A DNA stretch of 14,156 nt from an uncultured Clostridia bacterium (GTDB taxonomy: Bacteria > Bacillota > Clostridia > UMGS1883). Positions 1 through 6,394 of the stretch are shown here, one piece after another. The stretch is from the NCBI GenBank assembly GCA_947630525.1, contig CANRHW010000017.1, forward strand, positions 1 through 14,156, in the 5' to 3' direction. The position numbers were made by a program, and so were the translations under genes. The notes beneath the pieces are model-generated. The model searched no databases, was not told the origin of the DNA, and was given only the letters and a program-made list of their open reading frames with translations. Within the stretch, counting starts at the first letter, position 1. Every line of letters begins with the position of its first letter.

Positions 1-87
1 GCCGCCGCCGCGCTCGGTAAACGCCGTTTTGTTATAATACAGCTCCGCCCGGTCGTAAATCATGGCGTGGACCGTGTTAACGCTCAT
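1..87 (-). CDS. N-terminal fragment, probable AMP-forming acyl-CoA synthetase
   Basis: Only the first 29 codons are inside the window; the gene continues past the left edge. The ATG is at 87-85 and is preceded by an AAAGGAG ribosome site (complement of 98-104). The peptide begins MSVNTVHAMIYDRAELYYNK, followed by TAFTERGGG. The pattern of a short lead, an 'RAELYYNKTAF' segment and then a charged turn resembles the start of AMP-binding ligases (long-chain acyl-CoA synthetase type), whose N-termini often read like 'RAxxYPDKTAF'. That resemblance is the only support, because no catalytic motif falls in the window. The gene is transcribed away from ylmC and has its own good promoter at 132-160. 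Confidence 0.5.
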   Translation of the reverse strand, partial: MSVNTVHAMIYDRAELYYNKTAFTERGGG

Positions 88-131
88 GGCTATTAGGCTC
101 CTTTCAAAAAAATTACACAATTTTATATTTT

Positions 132-160
132 ATTATATCATAAAACTTTATAATTGTAAA
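132..160 (-). promoter_or_regulatory. sigma-A promoter of the leftward gene
   Basis: Read on the minus strand there is a TTTACA -35 (complement of 155-160), a 17-base spacer and a perfect TATAAT -10 (complement of 132-137). Transcription should start near 125, giving a leader of about 38 bases before the ATG at 87. The -35 lies inside a near-palindrome, CTTTATAATTGTAAAG (146-161, 14 of 16 positions symmetric), which could be an operator or just AT-rich promoter DNA. Confidence 0.7.
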
Positions 161-176
161 GAGTTTTTATGTAAAT

Positions 177-204
177 ATTGTTAGTCATTGATTGTTAGTC
201 ATGG
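177..204 (+). repeat. 14-bp tandem duplication before ylmC
   Basis: Two adjacent 14-base units, ATTGTTAGTCATTG (177-190) and ATTGTTAGTCATGG (191-204), match at 13 of 14 positions. The second unit ends inside the ribosome site of the sporulation gene that starts at 216. It may be a recent slippage duplication or a pair of direct-repeat binding sites. Confidence 0.75.
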
Positions 205-215
205 GAGGGTAAATT

Positions 216-455
216 GTGGCGAGACGCAGCTCGGACTTCCGCCAGAAGGAGGTCATCAGTATAACCGAGGGCAGGAGACTGGGCTTTGTGAGCGATGTGG
301 AGATTGACTTTGAAAAAGGCGTGATAGAAGCGGTGATAATACCGGGCCGCAGCAGGTTTTTCGGCCTGTTCGGCCAGGCGGACGACCTGCGCATACCGTG
401 GAGCGACATTTATAAGATAGGGGAGGACCTTATACTTGTAAAGACCTTGACATAA
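216..455 (+). CDS. YlmC/YmxH family sporulation protein (PRC-barrel)
   Basis: A small protein of 79 residues, the usual size for the YlmC/YmxH sporulation family, which has a PRC-barrel-like fold and is widespread in endospore formers; its exact biochemical role is not settled. Recognisable features are the N-terminal 'SSDFRQKEVI' segment, the 'G.RLGFVSDVEID...G.IEAVIIPG' barrel strands (about residues 20-45), the 'RFFGLFG' turn and the 'IPWSDIYKIGEDLILV' end (about 60-76). Translation starts at a GTG, chosen because a GGGAGGG ribosome site lies 6 bases upstream; an ATG at 201 is closed by a stop after three codons. The gene is divergent from the fragment at the left edge. I see no strong sigma-A promoter for it, so a sporulation sigma factor may transcribe it. 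Its last two sense codons form the -35 of the next promoter. Confidence 0.9.
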   Translation: MARRSSDFRQKEVISITEGRRLGFVSDVEIDFEKGVIEAVIIPGRSRFFGLFGQADDLRIPWSDIYKIGEDLILVKTLT

Positions 456-475
456 ATAATTTGAAGGTGTATAAT
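447..475 (+). promoter_or_regulatory. perfect consensus sigma-A promoter for the DUF6273-hydF unit
   Basis: TTGACA (447-452), exactly 17 bases, then TATAAT (470-475): every base matches the sigma-A consensus. The -35 is the last two sense codons of ylmC (TTG ACA) and the stop codon follows directly. Transcription should start near 482, leaving a leader of about 38 bases before the GTG at 520. Confidence 0.85.
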
Positions 476-519
476 GAAAAATTAGGAATGGATAATGCGG
501 TTCAAAAGGAGGCTCCTCG

Positions 520-2601
520 GTGAAAAGAATGTTCTCCGCCATATTGGCGGCGCTGCTGCTTGTCTGTGCGGCTCCTGCCCTTGGGGCGGGGAAGGTCGTT
601 TCCATTCGACCCGGAGTGTTTGTGCGGCTGGGCAGCTACATGGGCGAGCCCATAATCTGGCGCTGCGTTGGCAGCGACGATAACGGCCTGCTTCTAATAA
701 GCAGGGATATCCTTTGTTTTAAGGCGTATTCTGACGGCTCGTCCAGGTGGAACGGCTCCTTTCTGCGTACCTGGCTCAACAGCGCGGACAAAACCGTAGA
801 TTGGGGCGGACAGGCCCCCGACCCAAACCACGTCAACGGCAACGCTTATGACGCCGAGCCGGGCTTTTTGAACGGCTTTGCTCCCGAGGAGCTGGAGCTC
901 ATACTCCCCGCCGACAATAAGAGCGTCGTCAATGAGGCGGACGCTTCTTATGCCGAAGAGGGCAGCACCGTTCACCTGTACAATTCTACCGGGCAGTTCA
1001 CCAAAAGCGTGCAGAATTATTCCACGGCCTATGCGGTCAGAACCGGCGACCGGGTCTTTTGTCCGAATATAACCCAGATGGAGCTGGTGATGGCCAACTT
1101 CCCGTCCGACTTTATAGCCGCCCCCACGGAGGCCGCTTTGGCACAGACCGGCAACATTAAAAATTTTGAAAGTCTCAGCAACAGCTATTATTGGCTGAGA
1201 GACGCCCTCGGCAACGCGGAGTTCACCGAGTCGGTGCGCTGCGTTTACCCCGACGGGCGGCTCCTGTTTGCCGATGCCTTTGACAGCTCGGTTGGCGTCA
1301 GGCCGGCTTTGTATATTAAGGAAAAAATAACCGCCGTCAGCGGCAACGGTTACGAAAATTCGCCCTATGCGGTCAATGAAGAAATCCTTTCTTCTCCTCT
1401 GCCAGTGGGTACGGCCGCGGAAAATATCAGCCGCACCGCCATGGACGGCGCAAACTCCCATATTGCCGAGGGCGATTATCTTGCCGTCGGGAACTACAAC
1501 GGAGAGGAGATACTCTGGCGCTGCGTTGATATTAACGAAAACGGCCCGCTAATGCTGAGCGAACGGATACTCAGCTTCAAATCCTTCGACGCTTCGGGCA
1601 ATCATGGGGATAAGCTGCGTGATAAATACGGCAGCGGCAGTTGGGCAAATTCCAATATACGCAGCTGGCTCAACTCCGAGGAGGGAGAGGGCTCCAAGGT
1701 TTGGCCCTGCGGCAACCCTCCGACCTCCGACCAATGCGAGGGACATAACGGATATTCGGTGGAAAAGGGCTTTTTGGCAAATTTTGCTCCCGAGGAAAGG
1801 GAGATAATTTCAGAGACGCCGCTCTGGACGGTCATCTATCCCGCCGACGCGGACGAGTCCACCTCCGGCGGCGAACCGCTGGAATTACACAGGAATGCGA
1901 ACAACCTTGGCAATTACGCCTCGGCATATAAAAACCTCACCTATGACAGGATGTTTTTGCTGAGTATTGAGGAGGCGAACCGGGTCAAGAACGATTTCGG
2001 CAGCTTCCTGACTGCCGGGCCGACACCATCCGCCGTCAATCTGAACGAAGCTTCAATTGAGGGACTTTCCGCTGACCGCAGCGCCATGTGGTGGCTCAGG
2101 GACGCGGATGCGGAAATGAACTGCTGTGTCCGGGCGGTAACGCTGGACGGCTGGATACATTCGATCGTGGCGGTCAGGTCTTCCAACGGCATACGGCCGG
2201 CATTTTATCTGAATATGGACGCCGCCGCCTTTCTGTCGGGCGACGGCTCCCGGAACGAGCCGTACCGGGTGGCGGGGCACAGCTTCGCCCAATGGGAAGA
2301 AGTGACCGTTCCGACCTGCACCGAGCCGGGTCTGCGGCGGCGCACTTGCCTTAACTGTGGGGAAAGCGAGGACGCTGCTCTTCCGGCGGCAGGACATAAA
2401 TTCGGCAAAGGCGCCGTAACTAAAAAAGGGCTTTTTGGCGGCAGTACGATATATGTCTGCGCCGTCTGCGGTATGGAATATACGGTGGACAAGGGCAGCT
2501 TTTGGCCGTTGGCGGCCGGCGCGGCTCTGTTGGCGCTGATAGGACTGTGGGCGCTGCTGAGGAAGCTCCGCCATCGAAAGGATGATAGTTTTGGAACTTA
2601 A
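520..2601 (+). CDS. membrane-anchored surface protein with two DUF6273 domains
   Basis: A 693-residue exported protein of unknown function. The GTG start has an AAGGAGG site (506-512) 7 bases upstream. Residues 1-23 are a signal peptide (KR, hydrophobic core, 'ALGA' end). Two homologous domains follow, about residues 30-270 and 318-590. Each contains 'G...GEpIlWRCV...NG.LLiS..IL.FK', a Trp-rich segment ending 'R(T/S)WLNS', 'GFL..FAPEE.E.I', '(Y/W)WLRDA' and 'VR(C/A)V..DG......G(V/I)RPA(L/F)Y(I/L)', the pattern of DUF6273, a fold common in gut Clostridia. A Cys-rich tail follows, with C600, C610-C613 and C647-C650, of the 'CTEPGLRRRTCLNCG' type seen in clostridial surface proteins. One membrane helix (about 661-683) and a basic cytoplasmic end (RKLRHRK) complete it. 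C16 does not sit in a good lipobox, so I read a type I signal rather than a lipoprotein. The gene overlaps hydF by 20 bases, so the two are probably co-transcribed, but no functional link to hydrogenase maturation is apparent. Confidence 0.88.
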   Translation: MKRMFSAILAALLLVCAAPALGAGKVVSIRPGVFVRLGSYMGEPIIWRCVGSDDNGLLLISRDILCFKAYSDGSSRWNGSFLRTWLNSADKTVDWGGQAPDPNHVNGNAYDAEPGFLNGFAPEELELILPADNKSVVNEADASYAEEGSTVHLYNSTGQFTKSVQNYSTAYAVRTGDRVFCPNITQMELVMANFPSDFIAAPTEAALAQTGNIKNFESLSNSYYWLRDALGNAEFTESVRCVYPDGRLLFADAFDSSVGVRPALYIKEKITAVSGNGYENSPYAVNEEILSSPLPVGTAAENISRTAMDGANSHIAEGDYLAVGNYNGEEILWRCVDINENGPLMLSERILSFKSFDASGNHGDKLRDKYGSGSWANSNIRSWLNSEEGEGSKVWPCGNPPTSDQCEGHNGYSVEKGFLANFAPEEREIISETPLWTVIYPADADESTSGGEPLELHRNANNLGNYASAYKNLTYDRMFLLSIEEANRVKNDFGSFLTAGPTPSAVNLNEASIEGLSADRSAMWWLRDADAEMNCCVRAVTLDGWIHSIVAVRSSNGIRPAFYLNMDAAAFLSGDGSRNEPYRVAGHSFAQWEEVTVPTCTEPGLRRRTCLNCGESEDAALPAAGHKFGKGAVTKKGLFGGSTIYVCAVCGMEYTVDKGSFWPLAAGAALLALIGLWALLRKLRHRKDDSFGT

Positions 2602-3796
2602 CGACACACCCTCCTCCGAAAGGGTACACATCGGTTTTTTCGGCCGGCGCAACGCCGGCAAATCCAGCCTTGTCAACGCCGTTACCGGCCAGGACCTGGC
2701 CGTGGTATCGGATATAAAGGGTACCACTACCGACCCGGTTTACAAGGCAATGGAGCTTTTGCCCCTGGGGCCGGTTATGATAGTTGACACCCCCGGTATC
2801 GACGACGAGGGGGAACTGGGCCGGCTCAGGGTAAAAAAGGCCATACAGGTTCTTAACAAGGTCGACGTTGCCGTGCTGGTGTTTGACGTGGCCGAGGGAC
2901 TTGCCGAAGTTGACCTGGAGCTTGTCGAGGCGTTTAAGAAAAAGGGCGTGCCATATATTTTGGCCGCCAATAAGAGCGATCTTGGCCCCACGGCCGTGAC
3001 CGGCGATAACGTAATGGCCGTCAGCGCCTTGGAAAAGACCGGCATTCATGAATTTAAGGAGCGTTTGGCCCGCCTTGTGAGAACCGACGGTGAAAAACTG
3101 CGGCTCGTGGGCGACCTGCTCAGCCCGGAAGATGTTGTCGTGCTTATTACTCCCATTGACAGCGCCGCCCCAAAGGGGAGACTAATTTTGCCGCAGCAGC
3201 AGACCATCCGCGACGCGCTGGAGGCCGGGGCCGCGGCGGTCGTAGTGCGTGAGACCGAATACGCCGCCGCCCTTAAAAGCCTGAGCAAAAAGCCGGCGTT
3301 GGTAATAACCGACAGCCAGGCCTTTTCCGTAGCCGCCGCGCAAACGCCGGAGGATATAAAACTGACGTCGTTTTCCATATTGATGGCCCGTTACAAGGGG
3401 CTGTTGGAGACCGCCGTAAAAGGGGCCGCAGCCATTGACAGGATAAAAACGGGGGACAGAGTGCTGATATCCGAGGGATGCAGCCATCACCGTCAGTGCG
3501 AGGATATAGGCACCGTCAAGCTGCCCCGGTGGCTGCGGGAGTACACCGGCGCGGAGCCCGAGCTGAGCTTTACCTCCGGGCGGGAGTTCCCCGAGGATTT
3601 GAGCGGTTATTCGCTGGTGATACACTGCGGCGGCTGCATGCTCACCGAACGGGAGGTTAAATACCGCATGAAGTGCGCCATTGACCAGAACGTGCCGATA
3701 ACCAATTACGGCGTGGCCATAGCTCATATGAAGGGCATACTCCGCCGCAGCCTGGGAATTTTCCCGCAATTGTTGAAGGAACTTGACGGGCGGTAA
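2582..3796 (+). CDS. hydF: [FeFe]-hydrogenase H-cluster maturation GTPase HydF
   Basis: HydF is the scaffold on which HydE and HydG build the 2Fe subcluster that is then delivered to [FeFe]-hydrogenase. The GTPase half shows G1 'GRRNAGKSS' (about residues 21-29), the 'GTTTDP' switch, G3 'DTPGIDDEG' and G4 'NKSD'. The C-terminal half carries the iron-sulfur ligands as C300-x-H302, then 45 residues, then H348-C349-x-x-C352, close to the family's CxHx(46-53)HCxxC pattern. The length (404 residues) is normal. The ATG at 2582 has AAAGG directly against it, which is too close to work well. The in-frame TTG at 2591, giving 'MELNDTPSSERVHIGFFGRR', fits both that ribosome site and usual HydF N-termini and may be the real start. 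The gene overlaps the preceding one. hydE, hydG and a hydrogenase are not in the window but are implied elsewhere in the genome. Confidence 0.95.
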   Translation: MIVLELNDTPSSERVHIGFFGRRNAGKSSLVNAVTGQDLAVVSDIKGTTTDPVYKAMELLPLGPVMIVDTPGIDDEGELGRLRVKKAIQVLNKVDVAVLVFDVAEGLAEVDLELVEAFKKKGVPYILAANKSDLGPTAVTGDNVMAVSALEKTGIHEFKERLARLVRTDGEKLRLVGDLLSPEDVVVLITPIDSAAPKGRLILPQQQTIRDALEAGAAAVVVRETEYAAALKSLSKKPALVITDSQAFSVAAAQTPEDIKLTSFSILMARYKGLLETAVKGAAAIDRIKTGDRVLISEGCSHHRQCEDIGTVKLPRWLREYTGAEPELSFTSGREFPEDLSGYSLVIHCGGCMLTEREVKYRMKCAIDQNVPITNYGVAIAHMKGILRRSLGIFPQLLKELDGR

Positions 3797-3841
3797 AAAT
3801 TTAACACGTTTTTTATCAATATCTTTTTCGATTAGCGTTTT

Positions 3842-3864
3842 TTTGTCAAATGAATATTGACAAA
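3842..3864. promoter_or_regulatory. inverted repeat over the -35 of the symporter promoter (candidate operator)
   Basis: TTTGTCAA (3842-3849), 7 bases, TTGACAAA (3857-3864): perfect 8-base arms. The right arm contains the whole -35 hexamer, so a protein bound here would block RNA polymerase. The arms resemble Rex-type half-sites (TTGT..A/T..ACAA), but the 7-base spacer does not match the spacing I know for Rex. A second 8-base inverted pair, TAGCGTTT (3833-3840) and AAACGCTA (3897-3904), brackets the promoter and reaches the ribosome site. Confidence 0.5.
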
Positions 3865-3885
3865 TTTTGAACATAAATATAAAAT
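3857..3885 (+). promoter_or_regulatory. sigma-A promoter of the LRR-symporter gene
   Basis: TTGACA (3857-3862), a 17-base spacer and TAAAAT (3880-3885) lie in a 120-base AT-rich gap after hydF. Transcription would start near 3892 and give a leader of about 25 bases carrying an AGGAGG ribosome site (3904-3909). No clear terminator for hydF is visible in this gap. Confidence 0.85.
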
Positions 3886-3916
3886 ATAGCATTATTAAAC
3901 GCTAGGAGGAAACAAA

Positions 3917-5977
3917 ATGAAAGTAAAAATTCCGCTCCAGCGGCTGAGCGCCGCCGCACTCATGGCGCTGGCGCTCATGTTTATGGCCTTGCCGTCGGCG
4001 GTCATGGCCGATCAGTCGATCGCCATGGACGGTCTCAACTATATTTCCGGCATAGACGAGCATGGGAACGAATACGCCATGCTTATCGGCTGTGCGCCCG
4101 AGCTGACGGAGTTGGCCGTTCCCGATGAGCTTGGCGGCGAGGATGAGCCCCTTCCCGTGCGTCAGATAATGAACGGGGCCTTTTCGGGCAGAGCCGTCAC
4201 CGCGGTTTCCCTGCCCGCTTACATGACGGAGATAGGCGGCGGCTCCTTTGAAAACTGCGCCTCTCTTACAGAATTGAGGTTCAACAAGAACAGCAGCCTT
4301 GTCTCCATTGGCGAAAAGGCCTTTTCCGGATGCTCCGCCCTGAATGTCGATGCGATACCTGGCGGCGTAAAGAGTATTGGCGCAGGGGCTTTCTCCGGTA
4401 CGGGCATAGCTTCGATCTCCCTGCCCGACACCGTGGAGGAAATAGGCGCCGGCGCGTTTGACGCCGCCGTTACGATTAAGGCCCACAGCGACAGCTACGC
4501 CAAGACCTGGGCCGATGAAAACGGATATAAGTTTGAAAAGATACCCTATACTTTTCTGGAAAACGTGGCCCGGGTGAACAACGCCGTCAACGGCTTTGTA
4601 TGGGGCCCGATAATGCTGGTGGTTTTCCTGTTTGTAGGACTGCTGTGTACCGTCAGGAACAAGTTTTTCCAGGTGACCAAGATCAAGCTCTGGTTTGACG
4701 AGACCATTCTGGCTATTTTCAAGAAAAAGAGCGTCCGCAAGACCGACGACAAAAAGGCTATCAGCCAGTTCCAGGCCCTTTCCACGGCGCTGGCGGCGAC
4801 TGTTGGCACCGGCAATATCGCCGGCGTGGCCACGGCCATAGTCAGCGGCGGCCCCGGAGCCATTTTCTGGATGTGGCTCAGCGCTTTTCTCGGCATGATG
4901 ACCAACTTCAGCGAAAACGTGCTTGGCATAAAATACCGCTATAAAAACGAAAAGGGCGAATGGGTCGGCGGCGCTATGATTTACATGGACCGCGGCCTTA
5001 AAATGAAGTGGCTGGCCGGTATATTCTCTTTGTTCTGCATATTGGCGTCCTTCGGCATAGGCAACCTGAGCCAGGCAAACTCCATCGCCTCGGCGGTGAA
5101 CGGAACCTTCCCCATGATACCTAAGTGGGTCATTGGCATCGTCATCATGGTATTCGCCGCCCTCGTTATAATCGGCGGTATAAAAAGGATAGCTCAGGTG
5201 ACCGAGAAGATAGTACCCTTTATGGCGCTGTTCTACATAATCGGCGGCATAGCTCTTATCATAATCAACGCCGGCAAGGTGCCCGCGGCTTTCGGCATGA
5301 TATTCCGCGGCGCTTTCAATCTCAAAGCCGCCGGCGGCGGTTTCCTGGGATACACCGTGATGCAGGCAATGCGCTTCGGCATCGCCCGGGGTGTGTTCAG
5401 CAACGAGGCCGGTCTCGGTTCCTCCGTAATGGTACACTCCGCTTCCGACGTAAAGGAACCTGTCGTTCAGGGCATGTGGGGCATTTTTGAGGTATTTGCC
5501 GACACCATCTGCATATGCACTATCACCGCTCTTTCCATACTCACCACCGTTTATGACCCGGCCACCGGCGTTACCGCCTTTAACGAGGCCGGCAACGTGC
5601 TTGACGGCGCGGAGCTGACTACGGCGGCATTCAACTCCGTATTCAGCGTTGGCGGAATAAACTTCGGCGGAATATTTATCAGCGTCAGTCTGGCGCTCTT
5701 CGCCTTTTCGACGATTTTGGGCTGGTCATATTACGGACAGCGCGGCATCGAGTATGTTTTCGGCCTCAAGGCCGTGCCCGTGTATAAAGTCATATTTATC
5801 GCGGTCATAATCCTTGGCTGCGTGGGCTCTCTGGATTTGGTGTGGAACATTTCCGACACTTTCAACGGTCTTATGGCCATACCTAACCTGTTTGCGGTGA
5901 TCCTGCTCCACGGTCAGGTCGTGGCCGAGGTGAAGGATTACCTTAAACGGCGCAAAGAGGGCAAGCTGCTACAGTAG
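3917..5977 (+). CDS. AGCS-family sodium:alanine/glycine symporter with secreted N-terminal leucine-rich-repeat domain
   Basis: A 686-residue fusion in one open frame. Residues 1-31 are a classic signal peptide (basic start, long Ala/Leu/Met core, 'AVMA' then DQ). Residues about 40-212 are BspA-type (LRR_5) repeats, seen as recurring 'I..GAFSG', 'I..GSFENCASLTEL', 'IGEKAFSGCSAL', 'IGAGAFSGTGI' and 'IGAGAFDAAV' units. They close with the typical cap 'TIKAHSDSYAKTWADENGYKF'-like segment ending near residue 212. From residue 214 on it is a full alanine/glycine:cation symporter: a first helix at about 227-250, 'TVGTGNIAGVA', the signature 'GGPGAIFWMWLSAFLG' (311-326), 'GGAMIYM', 'RGVFSNEAGLGS' and about ten further hydrophobic segments, with a basic C-terminus. 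Ordinary AGCS carriers are about 450-500 residues and lack the front domain. The family imports alanine or glycine with Na+. A cleaved signal peptide would place the repeats outside the cell. The ATG has AGGAGG 7 bases upstream. Confidence 0.93.
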   Translation: MKVKIPLQRLSAAALMALALMFMALPSAVMADQSIAMDGLNYISGIDEHGNEYAMLIGCAPELTELAVPDELGGEDEPLPVRQIMNGAFSGRAVTAVSLPAYMTEIGGGSFENCASLTELRFNKNSSLVSIGEKAFSGCSALNVDAIPGGVKSIGAGAFSGTGIASISLPDTVEEIGAGAFDAAVTIKAHSDSYAKTWADENGYKFEKIPYTFLENVARVNNAVNGFVWGPIMLVVFLFVGLLCTVRNKFFQVTKIKLWFDETILAIFKKKSVRKTDDKKAISQFQALSTALAATVGTGNIAGVATAIVSGGPGAIFWMWLSAFLGMMTNFSENVLGIKYRYKNEKGEWVGGAMIYMDRGLKMKWLAGIFSLFCILASFGIGNLSQANSIASAVNGTFPMIPKWVIGIVIMVFAALVIIGGIKRIAQVTEKIVPFMALFYIIGGIALIIINAGKVPAAFGMIFRGAFNLKAAGGGFLGYTVMQAMRFGIARGVFSNEAGLGSSVMVHSASDVKEPVVQGMWGIFEVFADTICICTITALSILTTVYDPATGVTAFNEAGNVLDGAELTTAAFNSVFSVGGINFGGIFISVSLALFAFSTILGWSYYGQRGIEYVFGLKAVPVYKVIFIAVIILGCVGSLDLVWNISDTFNGLMAIPNLFAVILLHGQVVAEVKDYLKRRKEGKLLQ

Positions 5978-6051
5978 CTGCTTTACTTAAAGGGGCCGTA
6001 AAAAAATGGCGCAGATCGTTCAAGGGCTTAAATCCTTTATTTATGGCAAAT

Positions 6052-6081
6052 TTGAGTATTATATAATCATTCAGTTAAAAT
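6052..6081 (+). promoter_or_regulatory. possible promoter ahead of the structured intergenic region
   Basis: TTGAGT (6052-6057), an 18-base spacer and TAAAAT (6076-6081) in an AT-rich stretch. A start near 6088 would place the 6095-6124 hairpin at the 5' end of the transcript. A second TATAAT at 6062-6067 lacks a good -35. The region between the symporter stop (5977) and here shows nothing else I can name. Confidence 0.35.
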
Positions 6082-6094
6082 AATATATCAATGT

Positions 6095-6124
6095 AGAAAA
6101 TTCGCCCTAACGAGCGAATTTTCT
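6095..6124 (+). terminator. perfect 11-bp hairpin after the symporter gene
   Basis: AGAAAATTCGC (6095-6105) and GCGAATTTTCT (6114-6124) are exact complements around an 8-base loop, followed by CATTTT. This is the first strong hairpin after the symporter stop and is the likely intrinsic terminator for it, although the T tract is short and the stem lies 118 bases downstream. It could instead be the first stem of a small RNA beginning near 6088. Confidence 0.6.
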
Positions 6125-6143
6125 CATTTTATGCCCTTGAACT

Positions 6144-6230
6144 ACGAACGAAAATCACCACTCGGCGTACCTATGTACGCCGTCGGGAGTGCTTGCTCGG
6201 CTTCGCCTGCGCGAGCTGATTTTCGTTTGT
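6144..6230 (+). other. three-way-junction structured element (candidate small RNA or dispersed repeat)
   Basis: A 14-base stem pairs 6144-6157 with 6217-6230 (13 Watson-Crick pairs and one G-U). Inside it are two hairpins. The first has CGGCGTAC (6163-6170) against GTACGCCG (6175-6182) with loop CTAT, extended by CACT (6159-6162) against AGTG (6188-6191). The second has GCTCG (6195-6199) against CGAGC (6212-6216), with GGCTTCGCC able to fold within it. Six T's follow at 6240-6245. I see no convincing coding frame: an 83-codon frame from 6131 has no ribosome site and an implausible composition. I do not recognise a named RNA family. Confidence 0.55.
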
Positions 6231-6258
6231 TCTACGCGATTTTTTCGGCCGGCCCCAT

Positions 6259-6287
6259 GCACCCATGCTGCATAGTGCGTTTTTTTT
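6259..6287 (+). terminator. terminator-like hairpin with T8 tract
   Basis: GCAC (6259-6262) pairs with GTGC (6275-6278), with an inner ATG/CAT stem (6265-6267 with 6271-6273) across a small internal loop. G and then eight T's (6280-6287) follow. The stem is short, but the T run is the longest on this strand in the gap. It would end a transcript running rightwards through 6088-6287. Confidence 0.4.
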
Positions 6288-6326
6288 ACGGCCACCTTTG
6301 TCAGTTGGCAGATTTGCGCCGCATAC

Positions 6327-6352
6327 AAAAACGGGACCTTCGCGGGTCCCGT
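6327..6352 (-). terminator. intrinsic terminator of the zinc-ribbon gene
   Basis: On the minus strand ACGGGACC (complement of 6345-6352) pairs with GGTCCCGT (complement of 6331-6338) around a 6-base loop, followed by TTTTGT. The stem is 8 GC-rich pairs and begins 42 bases past the stop codon of the gene at 6395-6664. Confidence 0.85.
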
Positions 6353-6394
6353 CATGTAGATTCTGCTGTCTTAAGTCACTAAGAAGGAGATCTA

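Noticed and set aside
694..1461. 255-codon minus-strand frame inside the DUF6273 gene
   Set aside because: No ribosome site or recognisable domain, and it lies entirely within a well-supported gene.
3842..3864. Rex or Crp/Fnr operator at the symporter promoter
   Set aside because: The half-sites are similar to Rex, but the 7-base spacer does not fit the arrangement I know, and Crp/Fnr half-sites do not match.
3902..5437. 511-codon open frame on the minus strand opposite the symporter
   Set aside because: It is a shadow of the GC-rich coding frame: its translation is His/Gly/Ala-rich without any domain pattern, and the opposite strand has an unambiguous protein and promoter.
6247..6254. GGCCGGCC palindrome as a regulatory site
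   Set aside because: An 8-base palindrome in GC-rich sequence is weak evidence on its own; nothing around it suggests a protein site.
6131..6382. 83-codon plus-strand frame in the structured intergenic region
   Set aside because: No ribosome site, translation without domain character, and it runs across stems and a terminator, so the sequence is better explained as structure than as protein.
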